Shown: piece after piece, positions 15,869-26,627 of the stretch
Numbering within the stretch: the stretch's first letter is position 1
Layout: each line of letters opens with the position of its first letter
Assembly (NCBI GenBank): GCA_041608535.1
Contig: JBFISM010000020.1
Location: 1 to 35,579 of the forward strand
Length of the DNA stretch: 35,579 nucleotides
From: JBFISM01 sp041608535
GTDB lineage: Bacteria > Actinomycetota > Acidimicrobiia > Spongiisociales > UBA5794
Reading direction: 5' to 3'
Made by a program: the position numbers and the translations under genes
Notes under the pieces: model-generated
Databases searched by the model: none
What the model was told of the DNA's origin: nothing
The model's input: only the letters and a program-made list of their open reading frames with translations

Positions 15869-15871
15869 CCT
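15866..15871 (+). promoter_or_regulatory. -10-like element of cofE built on the cofD stop
   Basis: TAACCT begins with the TAA stop codon of cofD and lies exactly 6 nt before the cofE ATG. The same hexamer and spacing occur before the gene starting at 9639 on the minus strand. It could give cofE its own leaderless transcript. Confidence 0.45.
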
Positions 15872-15877
15872 CCGGGC

Positions 15878-16579
15878 ATGAACGGGCTACACCTCCTGCC
15901 CGTGAGGGGTATCGGCGAGATCTCGCCCGGCGACGACCTCGCCGCCGCGCTCCTCGCGGGACTCGACACCACCGGCATCGCACTCGAGGACCGCGATGTC
16001 GTCGTCGTCACCCACAAGGTGGTATCCAAGGCGGAGGGGCGCATCGCCGCCGCTGCCGACGACACCGCCTACCGGGCGCTGGCTGAAGCGGAGGCAACCG
16101 AGATCGTGCGGCGCAGGGGGGATCTGATCATTGCGATCACCCGGCACGGGTTCATCTGTGCCAACGCCGGCGTCGACCGCAGCAACGTGCCCGACGGCGA
16201 GGCGGTGCTGCTCCCCATCGATCCTGACCGATCGGCGCACGGGATCCGACGCAAGCTGGAGGAAGCAACCGGAGCGAGCCTGGCCGTGGTCATCAGCGAC
16301 ACCTTCGGCAGACCCTGGCGACGGGGGCTCACCGATGTGGCTATTGGGGTCTCCGGTATCGACCCCATACTCGATCTCCGCGGAACCACCGACGCTCAGG
16401 GGCGGGTGCTGTCGGTGACCGAGGTTGCAGTCGTCGACGAGATCGCTGCTGCCGCCGACCTCGTGATGGGAAAGGCCGGCGGGATCCCGGCGGCGGTCGT
16501 CCGCGGCCTCGACCTGCCACCCGGGACTGGTCGGGCGTCGGACCTGGTACGGCATGCGGCGGAGGACATGTTTCGGTGA
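15878..16579 (+). CDS. cofE: F420-0:gamma-glutamyl ligase
   Basis: CofE adds glutamates to F420-0 using GTP, giving the polyglutamylated coenzyme. The 233 residues hold the standard motifs: LLPVRGIGEISPGDDL, VVVTHKVVSKAEGR, RHGFICANAGVDRSN, ISDTFGRPWRRGLTDVAIG and MGKAGGIPAAVVRG. It matches the N-terminal half of mycobacterial FbiB and lacks that protein's C-terminal nitroreductase-like FMN domain, which reduces dehydro-F420. So either the reductase is encoded elsewhere or the CofD product is already saturated. The ATG at 15878 is preceded by the TAACCT element; no Shine-Dalgarno is seen. Fpg follows after 3 nt. Confidence 0.95.
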   Translation: MNGLHLLPVRGIGEISPGDDLAAALLAGLDTTGIALEDRDVVVVTHKVVSKAEGRIAAAADDTAYRALAEAEATEIVRRRGDLIIAITRHGFICANAGVDRSNVPDGEAVLLPIDPDRSAHGIRRKLEEATGASLAVVISDTFGRPWRRGLTDVAIGVSGIDPILDLRGTTDAQGRVLSVTEVAVVDEIAAAADLVMGKAGGIPAAVVRGLDLPPGTGRASDLVRHAAEDMFR

Positions 16580-16582
16580 GCC

Positions 16583-17470
16583 GTGCCTGAGCTACCCGAG
16601 ATCGAGGCCTATCTCGCTGCGCTGCGTCCCCGCACGATGGGAGCAACCCTCGACGGCGTCCGCATTCAGTCCTTCTCGCTGCTGCGAACCTTCGACCCGC
16701 CGGTGGAAGCTGCGGTCGGAAAGGCGGTGATCGACCTCGGCAGGATGGGCAAGCGCATCGTCATCGGCTTCGAAGACGATCTTTTCTACGTGATCCATTT
16801 GATGGTCGCCGGGCGGCTGCACTGGCTCGACGAGAAGAAGCCACTCCAGAAACGTCATGGCCTGGCGGCGTTCGACTTCTCGACAGGCTCGCTCACCCTC
16901 ACCGAGGCCGGCACCAAGCGTCGCGCTTCGCTTCATGTGATATCCGGCCCAAAGGCGTTGGCCGCGCTCGATCCAGGCGGGATCGAGGTGATGACCGCCT
17001 CGGTCGAGGAGTTCAAGCGTGGGCTTCTCGCCGGCCGCCACACGTTGAAACGCGCCCTCACCGATGCGCGCTACCTGTCGGGGATCGGCGGCGCCTTTGC
17101 GGACGAGATACTGCACCGCGCCAAGCTGTCTCCGATGCAGATGAACACCAACCTCTCCGACGAGGAGATCGCCGCGTTGCACGAGGTCGCCAAGACCGTG
17201 CTCGCCGAGTGGACGCAACGCCGGATCGCGGAGACCGGCGAAGGTTTCCCGGAGAAGGTCACAGCCTTCCATCGTGCAATGGCAGTCCACGGCAAGTACA
17301 ACGAGCCCTGCCCGGTGTGTGGGGCGCCGGTGCAACGGATCGTCTACTCGTCACGCGAAACGAACTACTGCCCGGGGTGTCAAACCGACGGCAAGATCCT
17401 CGCCGATCGGTCTCTCAGCCGGCTCCTCAAAGACGACTGGCCCGCCACCCTCGACGAACTCGAAGGCTGA
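16583..17470 (+). CDS. Fpg/Nei family DNA glycosylase
   Basis: The 295-residue base-excision repair enzyme starts PELPEIEAY after the GTG-encoded Met, giving the catalytic N-terminal Pro and Glu of bifunctional Fpg/Nei glycosylases/AP lyases. The GRMGKRIVIGF segment probably holds the conserved Lys. The H2TH region is TLKRALTDARYLSGIGGAFADEIL, and the zinc finger is C-P-V-C, 16 residues, C-P-G-C near the C-terminus. These are oxidised-purine or pyrimidine repair enzymes; the branch (HLMVAGRLHW) differs from classical MutM, so substrate preference is open. The GTG at 16583 is fixed by the obligatory Pro at position 2, and lies 3 nt after cofE. It may be read from the F420 transcript. Confidence 0.9.
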   Translation: MPELPEIEAYLAALRPRTMGATLDGVRIQSFSLLRTFDPPVEAAVGKAVIDLGRMGKRIVIGFEDDLFYVIHLMVAGRLHWLDEKKPLQKRHGLAAFDFSTGSLTLTEAGTKRRASLHVISGPKALAALDPGGIEVMTASVEEFKRGLLAGRHTLKRALTDARYLSGIGGAFADEILHRAKLSPMQMNTNLSDEEIAALHEVAKTVLAEWTQRRIAETGEGFPEKVTAFHRAMAVHGKYNEPCPVCGAPVQRIVYSSRETNYCPGCQTDGKILADRSLSRLLKDDWPATLDELEG

Positions 17471-17501
17471 CTGTCTGTCCCCCCGCCGGGCGAACAGACA
17501 A
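17471..17501. terminator. Bidirectional terminator filling a convergent gap
   Basis: Arms TGTCTGT (17472-17478) and ACAGACA (17494-17500) enclose a smaller CCC-gcc-GGG hairpin. The structure occupies nearly the entire 31 nt between the convergent stops of the glycosylase and epimerase genes. There is no T-tract, as is common in actinobacterial terminators. Confidence 0.65.
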
Positions 17502-18443
17502 TCACCCGGTGGTGCGGAAGAAGTCGACGGTGCGGGCGATGCCTTCCTCCAGACCGGTCCACGCCTCCCAACCGAGGACGGTCTGCGCCAAGGATGCGTC
17601 GAGGACGGAGCGTTGCACGTCGCCCGCCTTGGGTGGGCCGTATTGGGGAGGAGCATCGGTCGGAACGGCAGCGGCGATCATGGCGTACAGCTCGTTCATG
17701 GACGTCTCCACACCGGTGCCGATGTTGAGGTACAGGTCGCCGCCGATCTCAGCGGCGCGAATGCACGCCTCGGTGACGTCATCGACGTACACGAAATCGC
17801 GGGTGATGGTGCCGTCACCGAAGATCGTCGCCGGCATGCCGTCGAGCAGCTGACGACTGAAGATCGCAACAACGCCGGCTTCACCGTGAGGATCCTGCCA
17901 GGGGCCATAGACGTTGGAAAAGCCCAGCGAGACGAACTCGAGCCCATGCGCCATCGAGAAGTACCGGAGGTAGTCGTCGGTGACCTTCTTGGCGACGCCG
18001 TAGGGCGACTCGGGTCGCCGTTCCACCGTCTCGGGGGTGGGGATGACCGTGGGGCTGCCGAATGAGGCGCCTCCCGAGGATGCGAACACGAACCGGCTCA
18101 CCCCGGCCAGCGCCGCCGCCCGCATCACATTGACGCCGCCGACGATGTTGATCGAGGCATCGTGCACCGGGTCGACGACGCTGGCTCGAGCGTCGATCTG
18201 GGCCGCCATGTGGAACACCACCTCGGGCTGAAACCGCGCCGTGATGTCCTCCACCTCGGGTTGGCGGATGTCGACCTGATGGAATCGCAGCCTGCCGCTG
18301 CTCCGCGCCTCGGCCAAACGCACCAGCTTCCCGCTGCTCAGATCGTCGATGACGAGCACCTCGGCTCCGTCGCTGATCAGCTGGTCGGTCAGATTGGAGC
18401 CGATGAAGCCGGCGCCCCCGGTGACCAAGGCTCTTGTGATCAT
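17502..18443 (-). CDS. NAD-dependent nucleotide-sugar epimerase (extended SDR)
   Basis: This 313-residue extended short-chain dehydrogenase has the NAD motif TGGAGFIGSNL at the N-terminus, then HMAAQIDARASVVDP, FASSGGASFG with the catalytic Ser region, and the Y-x3-K dyad in SPYGVAKKVTDDY. SNVYGPWQDPHGEAGVVAIF and the VYVDDVTEA stretch are typical of UDP-glucose/UDP-glucuronate 4-epimerases. Because UDP-glucose dehydrogenase is divergent next door, UDP-glucuronate or UDP-galacturonate chemistry is plausible but not proven. The ATG at 18443 is set by the start of the Rossmann fold. No clear promoter was found in the 159 nt to ugd. Confidence 0.88.
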   Translation of the reverse strand: MITRALVTGGAGFIGSNLTDQLISDGAEVLVIDDLSSGKLVRLAEARSSGRLRFHQVDIRQPEVEDITARFQPEVVFHMAAQIDARASVVDPVHDASINIVGGVNVMRAAALAGVSRFVFASSGGASFGSPTVIPTPETVERRPESPYGVAKKVTDDYLRYFSMAHGLEFVSLGFSNVYGPWQDPHGEAGVVAIFSRQLLDGMPATIFGDGTITRDFVYVDDVTEACIRAAEIGGDLYLNIGTGVETSMNELYAMIAAAVPTDAPPQYGPPKAGDVQRSVLDASLAQTVLGWEAWTGLEEGIARTVDFFRTTG

Positions 18444-18536
18444 CCGGCAAGTGAAGTCCGACCACAACACCAAGGCAAGCCAGCGATGTGGGTGCAGAAC
18501 GCGCAGCATGTGGCGGCCCGACGCCGGGGCACCGCC

Positions 18537-18593
18537 TACACTGCCGCAGGGGTCGCCGCAGCGGGTGGAGCGAGGCGGATCATTCGAAGGGGG
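18537..18593 (+). promoter_or_regulatory. ugd upstream elements: -10-like box and Shine-Dalgarno
   Basis: TACACT (18537-18542) resembles a -10 element without a matching -35. AAGGGGG (18587-18593) lies 9 nt before the ATG at 18603 and is a good ribosome site. So ugd is probably a leadered gene, unlike many neighbours. Confidence 0.45.
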
Positions 18594-18602
18594 CCGATAC
18601 CG

Positions 18603-19946
18603 ATGGTGAACGTTGCAGTCATAGGGAGTGGCTACGTGGGCACGGTTGCCGCCGTCGCCTTCGCCATTGCCGGCAACGACGTGGTTGGGGTGGAGGCGAG
18701 CGCCGAGAAAGTCGCTGCGCTGCGGAGCGGATCCGTACCGTTTCACGAACCGGGTCTCGAGCAGCACCTCGCAGAGCAGCTCGCCACACGCCGGATCCGC
18801 TTCACGGACGACCTCGCCGAAGGTATCGCCGAGGCGGACGTGGTGTTCATCTGTGTCGGGACACCCCCCGGACTCGACGGTCGACCGGATCTCACGGCGC
18901 TGCGAGCCGCCACGGCGCAGGTCGGTGCTGCAGCCCAGGGGCGGACCATTGTGGTGACGAAGAGCACTGTGCCCATCGGCTGGGGCGAGGAGGCCCAGGA
19001 GATACTGCGACGCACAAATGCCGGCAGCGACATGTCGGTGGTGTCCAATCCCGAGTTTCTGCGCGAGGGCACCGCCGTGAGCGACTTCCTGTATCCGGAC
19101 CGAGTGGTCATCGGTGGTGATGCGGATGCCGTCGACACGGTCGCCGAGCTGTACGCCCCCATCATCAATCAGAGTTTTCCCGGCGGCGACCCAACCTGCC
19201 GCCCCGTCCTGCTCCGCACCGATCTTGCCACCGCAGAGACGATCAAATACGCCGCCAATGCGTTTCTCGCCGCCAAGATCACCTACATCAACGAGGTCTC
19301 TCGGATCTGTGACGCTTCCGGCGCAGATGTCGAGATCGTGGCGGATGCGGTTGGGCTCGACCACCGCATCGAGCGGAAGTACCTCGGAGCCGGGATCGGG
19401 TACGGGGGCTCCTGTTTCGGCAAGGATCTGGAGGCGCTCACCTTCTATGGCGTCGATCACGAGCTCGATCTGCCTCTCATCAACAGCGTGAACCCATCCA
19501 ACCTGCGCCAACGCCAGCACATCATCATCAAGCTGCGAGCCGCACTCGGCGGGCTCTTCGGCAGACGGATAGCCCTGCTCGGGCTGGCGTACAAACCCGA
19601 CACCGACGACACCCGCGGTGCGCCGTCGGTCACCATCGCCCGCCACCTGCTCGAAGCCAACGCGGACATCGTCGCCTACGACCCAGTCGTCAAGCAGGTC
19701 GAAGAGCTGCCCAATCTGGAACGAGCCACGGACGTATACGAAGCCGTGACCGACGCCGATGCCACCGTGTTGCTGACAGAGTGGACCGAGTTCGGCGACA
19801 TCGACTTCGCGAGGGTTGCCGAGCTCATGAGGGGAGACCTCGTCGTGGACGGACGCAACTGGCTCGATCCGCACCGTATCGTCGCCGCCGGCCTGCGCTA
19901 CCACAGCATGGGTCGCGCTCCGGTCACACCACCAGCGACGGACTGA
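18603..19946 (+). CDS. ugd: UDP-glucose 6-dehydrogenase
   Basis: The 447-residue enzyme oxidises UDP-glucose to UDP-glucuronate with two NAD+. It has the Rossmann start VAVIGSGYVGTVAAVAFA, VFICVGTPP, NPEFLREGTAVSDF, KYAANAFLAAKITYINE, and the catalytic cysteine in GIGYGGSCFGKDLEAL. The C-terminal part has LLGLAYKPDTDDTRGAPS. Length and all motifs are standard. The ATG at 18603 is supported by the AAGGGGG ribosome site. It is divergent from the epimerase gene and only 8 nt before the transporter gene, so the two plus-strand genes likely share a transcript. The product would feed glucuronate or derived sugars into exopolysaccharide or glycolipid synthesis. Confidence 0.95.
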   Translation: MVNVAVIGSGYVGTVAAVAFAIAGNDVVGVEASAEKVAALRSGSVPFHEPGLEQHLAEQLATRRIRFTDDLAEGIAEADVVFICVGTPPGLDGRPDLTALRAATAQVGAAAQGRTIVVTKSTVPIGWGEEAQEILRRTNAGSDMSVVSNPEFLREGTAVSDFLYPDRVVIGGDADAVDTVAELYAPIINQSFPGGDPTCRPVLLRTDLATAETIKYAANAFLAAKITYINEVSRICDASGADVEIVADAVGLDHRIERKYLGAGIGYGGSCFGKDLEALTFYGVDHELDLPLINSVNPSNLRQRQHIIIKLRAALGGLFGRRIALLGLAYKPDTDDTRGAPSVTIARHLLEANADIVAYDPVVKQVEELPNLERATDVYEAVTDADATVLLTEWTEFGDIDFARVAELMRGDLVVDGRNWLDPHRIVAAGLRYHSMGRAPVTPPATD

Positions 19947-19954
19947 TCCCGCAC

Positions 19955-21721
19955 ATGACGGGCCACGAGTGGCTCACGCTGATCGTCATCGTCGTCGTGG
20001 TCGTGGTGATGGTGCGCGAGATCCTTCCCCCGGCCGCGGCGGTGCTCGGTGGATCGATCGTGCTGCTCGTCACCGGGGTGGTCGAGGCCGAGGAGGCGTT
20101 CTCCGGCTTCTCCAATCAGGCGCCGCTCACGATTGCCGCGCTGTACGTGGTGGCGGCCGCAGTCACCAGAACGGGGCTGCTGCGGCCGCTGCTCACGATG
20201 GGGCTGCAAAGCGCCAATGCGGACCGCAGCGTGCTCGCCAGGTTGCTGCCCGGCATTGCAGCCGGCTCGTCCGTGTTCAACAACACCCCCATCGTTGCGA
20301 TGCTGGTGCCCGAGCTCAGCAACTGGGCCATTCGCCGTGGCTCGTCCCCGTCACGATTCCTCATGCCACTCAGTTTTGCCGCCATCGCCGGAGGCACGGT
20401 GACCCTCATCGGCACATCGACGAATCTGGTGGTCTCCGGGCTCTTGGCGAACCGCACCGGGGAGGGATTCGGGTTCTTCACCGTCACACCGGTGGGGATC
20501 GTGATCGCCGTGGGCATCGTTGCCATGCTGATCATGTTCTCGGGCAGGCTCCTCCCCGACCATCGATCACCCCAGGAAGACCTGGCCCAAGGCTTCAAGG
20601 AGTTCACCACCGAGATGGTGGTCACTCCGGGCGGGCCGCTCGACGGGGCCACGGTCGAAGATGGTGGTCTGCGCCATCTGGCGAGCATGTTCCTCGTGGA
20701 AGTCAGCCGCAACGAGCACCTGATCGCTCCGGTAGGTCCTGACCTGCAGCTCTCGGGCGGCGATCGCTTGCGCTTCGTCGGCAAGGCCGGCGAGGTCGTC
20801 GACCTGCTCGACATGCCGGGACTCGAGTCGGCCCATGCCGATCAGCTCAGTGGCTTCGATCTCGTGCGCAGCGACTTCTTCGAGGCCGTGATCGGACCGT
20901 CGTCTCCCCTCGTCGGGAAGACGTTGCGGGAAACCGACTTCCGCCGCCGCTATCAAGCGGCTGTGGTTGCGATCCATCGTGGTGGCGCCCGCATCGATGC
21001 CAAGCTGGGACAGGTGCGGTTACGCACCGCCGACACCCTCGTCTTGCTCGCTGCCTCCGGCTTCCGCTCGATGCAGAGCGACCGAGGGGACTTCCTGCTG
21101 GTCGCACCCATCGGCGCACCCACCATCACCGATTCCCGCCATCGCCGCACCGTGCTGGCGGTGATGGTCGGCCTGCTCGTGCTTGCAGGTTCGTCGCTGA
21201 TGCCGATCCTCAACGTCTCGCTCCTTGCCGGCCTGGTCCTCGTCGCACTCGGTGTACTCGCACCATCGCAGGCGCGAGACGCCATCGATCTGAACGTCGT
21301 CCTTCTCGTGGCTGCGAGCTTCGGGCTTGCGGCGGCCATGGAAACCTCGGGTCTGGCCGAGAGGATGGCCTCGGGATTGGTCGATGTGATGGAACCATTC
21401 GGGGTGCTCGGCGTGCTCGTCGGAGTGGTCGTTGCGACGATGTTCCTCACCGAGCTGGTTTCGAATGCCGCCGCCGCCGTTGTGGTGTTCCCCATCGCAT
21501 TCGCCGCGGCACTCGACCTCGGCGCCGACCCCGTCGGGTTTGCGGTGGCGGTGGCGATCGCCGCCTCGGCCGGGTTCCTCACCCCGATCGGATACCAGAC
21601 GAACATGATGGTCTACGGCCCCGGCGGATATCGCTTCGCGGACTATCTCCGGCTGGGCGTACCCATGAGCGTCTTCTCCCTGCTGGCGACGGTGACGGTG
21701 GTCAATGCAGTGTGGCTGTGA
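19955..21721 (+). CDS. SLC13/DASS-like anion transporter with two RCK_C domains
   Basis: The 588-residue membrane protein has the SLC13 layout: about six helices in residues 5-195, a cytosolic insert, then further helices to the end. SVFNNTPIVAMLVPE (106-120) with LIGTSTNLVV (151-160), and FLTPIGYQTNMMVYGPGG near the C-terminus, are the two inverted-repeat substrate motifs. The insert holds two TrkA_C/RCK_C domains, about 215-288 and 305-372. Relatives carry sulfate, citrate or other dicarboxylates; the substrate is unknown. The ATG at 19955 is 8 nt after ugd. A longer frame from 19781 lies inside ugd and is rejected. The link with ugd may only be transcriptional. Confidence 0.88.
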   Translation: MTGHEWLTLIVIVVVVVVMVREILPPAAAVLGGSIVLLVTGVVEAEEAFSGFSNQAPLTIAALYVVAAAVTRTGLLRPLLTMGLQSANADRSVLARLLPGIAAGSSVFNNTPIVAMLVPELSNWAIRRGSSPSRFLMPLSFAAIAGGTVTLIGTSTNLVVSGLLANRTGEGFGFFTVTPVGIVIAVGIVAMLIMFSGRLLPDHRSPQEDLAQGFKEFTTEMVVTPGGPLDGATVEDGGLRHLASMFLVEVSRNEHLIAPVGPDLQLSGGDRLRFVGKAGEVVDLLDMPGLESAHADQLSGFDLVRSDFFEAVIGPSSPLVGKTLRETDFRRRYQAAVVAIHRGGARIDAKLGQVRLRTADTLVLLAASGFRSMQSDRGDFLLVAPIGAPTITDSRHRRTVLAVMVGLLVLAGSSLMPILNVSLLAGLVLVALGVLAPSQARDAIDLNVVLLVAASFGLAAAMETSGLAERMASGLVDVMEPFGVLGVLVGVVVATMFLTELVSNAAAAVVVFPIAFAAALDLGADPVGFAVAVAIAASAGFLTPIGYQTNMMVYGPGGYRFADYLRLGVPMSVFSLLATVTVVNAVWL

Positions 21722-21735
21722 GCCAGATCACGAGG

Positions 21736-21765
21736 TGCCACCGGCTCAGGCCGGAGGCGGTGGCA
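21736..21765. terminator. Hairpin at a convergent pair of stops
   Basis: An 8 bp perfect stem, TGCCACCG (21736-21743) and CGGTGGCA (21758-21765), has a 14 nt loop that itself contains CCGG repeats. It overlaps the proline-rich last codons of the leftward gene and follows the transporter stop by 15 nt. It is probably a terminator for the rightward gene. Confidence 0.5.
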
Positions 21766-22477
21766 GCTGTTTGGCGTAGAACTCGGTGAGCCGCTCGAGC
21801 GCATCCTGGGCTGCGGCAAAGTCGTAATCGTTGCTGCCGTCGTCGAGGAACGCATGCCCCAGGCCGCCGTAGACCACGATCTCCGTGCGACGATGCACCT
21901 CGCGCAGCCGGCGGACGGCTGCGAGATCGACCACGTCGTCCTCGCCCCCCCACACACCGAGGATCGGACCACCAAAACCGGCGAGCCGGGCGTTGCTGTC
22001 TTCGGTCAATGGGGTATAGGCCAGCCCCAATGCCGCGGGCTGCGTTGCGGCAATCAGACGCATACCGAACCGCAGACCCTCACCCAGCGCCAGCACGCCG
22101 TATCCATGTTCGGCGCTCGACCAGAATCCAGCCGGGTTCTGCATGAAGCGCACCACGTCGAGCATCATCCGTAGCACCCGGTCGGCGTCGAGATCGCGGT
22201 ATGCAGCGGCGATCTCGTCGGCTCCGAGACTGCGGCTCGGTCGCTTCCTCTCGTACGAATCCACACCAACGGCAGCGAAACCCTGCCGGGAGATCCTCCG
22301 GCACAGATCCTTGACACTCGAGGAGACACCGAACACGTCGGGCACGACCAGCACAGTCGGCCACTCGCCTGCAAGGTCGGGTCGTGCGAGATAGCCCTCG
22401 TGGGTACGACTGCCGACGGCGATGCTCGTCGTGCCGAACAGGATCGGCACCTTGCCCTCGCCCTTGAGCACGGTCAC
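21746..22477 (-). CDS. Dienelactone hydrolase family protein lacking the nucleophile Cys
   Basis: The 243-residue alpha/beta-hydrolase resembles dienelactone hydrolases: GYLARPDLAGEWPTVLVVPDVFG at the N-terminus, DLCRRISRQGFAAVGVDSY, the Asp region VWGGEDDVVD (D180/D181) and the His in YGGLGHAFLDD (H208). The nucleophile elbow, normally G-x-C-x-G-G, reads G-E-G-L-R-F at 132-137, so Cys is replaced by Gly134. The protein may be catalytically dead or use another residue. The GTG at 22477 overlaps the birA stop by 4 nt (GTGA), implying coupled translation. No annotation as an active lactone hydrolase is warranted. Confidence 0.82.
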   Translation of the reverse strand: MTVLKGEGKVPILFGTTSIAVGSRTHEGYLARPDLAGEWPTVLVVPDVFGVSSSVKDLCRRISRQGFAAVGVDSYERKRPSRSLGADEIAAAYRDLDADRVLRMMLDVVRFMQNPAGFWSSAEHGYGVLALGEGLRFGMRLIAATQPAALGLAYTPLTEDSNARLAGFGGPILGVWGGEDDVVDLAAVRRLREVHRRTEIVVYGGLGHAFLDDGSNDYDFAAAQDALERLTEFYAKQLPPPPA

Positions 22478-23208
22478 GTCGTCTGGTCCTCCGCTTCCTG
22501 GTCCGGGGCAACTGTAGCCCTGCGTACGAGCCGGACCCTGCCAGAACCGATGCGCTCGATGCCGCGCTCGGTTTCGACGTGGAGATATCCCGCCACATCG
22601 ACATCGATGGCAAGACCCGCCCCGGCGGGCTCCCACGTGATCCGGCGACCCAGGATCGACGAACGGGTGCGGTACCGGGCTACGTTCCACCCATCAGGAG
22701 ATCCCTGCAAGGCGTCCATCACGGAATCGGCCCAACTCGATGCGAGCCCGGCCGCCACGTCGGACCCCGGATCCTCGGCGAGCACGGCACCGAATCCGCT
22801 GGGAGCGTCGGGCCACCACAGATTGAGACCGCAGCCGATCACAACGCGGTCTTCTTGAGCCTCGAGCAGCACACCCCCGACCTTGGCGTCGTTGCGCATC
22901 ACATCGTTCGGCCACTTCAGCGCTACCGGTACACGCAGGTCGGACTCGATGGCATCGGCTACAGCCAGACCGGTCACCAGGGAGAGCCGGGGCCACGTCT
23001 CTTCCGGCCAATCGGGCGCCACCGCCAGTGATGCATACATCGCTCTCGGCGCCTCCCACCATTCCGCCCCCAACCGGCCTCTACCCCGAGTCTGCCGATC
23101 GGCGATGACGAGCACGGCGGCACGATCATGGGATTCGAAGGCGGACCGCGCCTCGTCCTGTGTGGACTGCACGGCAGCTTTGCGGATGGTGACGTATCGT
23201 GTATCCAT
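22474..23208 (-). CDS. birA: Biotin--[acetyl-CoA-carboxylase] ligase
   Basis: The 244-residue enzyme activates biotin with ATP and attaches it to the Lys of biotin carrier domains. Motifs are TRGRGRLGAEWWEAPRAMYASL (biotin/ATP loop), LKWPNDVM and KVGGVLLEA, followed by the C-terminal SH3-like domain. There is no N-terminal helix-turn-helix, so this is a group I ligase without repressor function. The target, the EAMKMEN Lys of the alpha subunit, is encoded 1.6 kb beyond the divergent carboxylase beta gene. The ATG at 23208 opens MDTRYVTIRK; no clear promoter or ribosome site precedes it. The layout birA-accD, divergent, is shared with M. tuberculosis as I recall. Confidence 0.92.
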   Translation of the reverse strand: MDTRYVTIRKAAVQSTQDEARSAFESHDRAAVLVIADRQTRGRGRLGAEWWEAPRAMYASLAVAPDWPEETWPRLSLVTGLAVADAIESDLRVPVALKWPNDVMRNDAKVGGVLLEAQEDRVVIGCGLNLWWPDAPSGFGAVLAEDPGSDVAAGLASSWADSVMDALQGSPDGWNVARYRTRSSILGRRITWEPAGAGLAIDVDVAGYLHVETERGIERIGSGRVRLVRRATVAPDQEAEDQTT

Positions 23209-23240
23209 TGTGTCCGGCCCGGAGTCAAACGAGCAGCTCC

Positions 23241-23264
23241 AACGACCCCCGGTACACGGTCGTT
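23241..23264. promoter_or_regulatory. Inverted repeat in the birA-accD divergent region
   Basis: AACGACC (23241-23247) and GGTCGTT (23258-23264) are perfect 7 nt arms around a 10 nt centre. They lie in the 102 nt between divergent starts. This could be an operator for biotin or fatty-acid control, or an RNA hairpin. No known regulator site is recognised. Confidence 0.45.
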
Positions 23265-23310
23265 CAGGAGCAGCAAACGGCGTGAGCGACGACGATACTG
23301 CGGGGATCCA

Positions 23311-26606
<3,296 letters not shown>

Positions 26607-26613
26607 CGATCGG

Positions 26614-26619
26614 TAGCAT
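26614..26619 (+). promoter_or_regulatory. -10 element of the MFS gene (leaderless)
   Basis: TAGCAT lies 8 nt before the TTG at 26628, in the 21 nt after the carboxylase stop. The -35 position reads GCTGGT, a poor match. It supports the TTG start. Confidence 0.5.
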
Positions 26620-26627
26620 CCGTCGCA

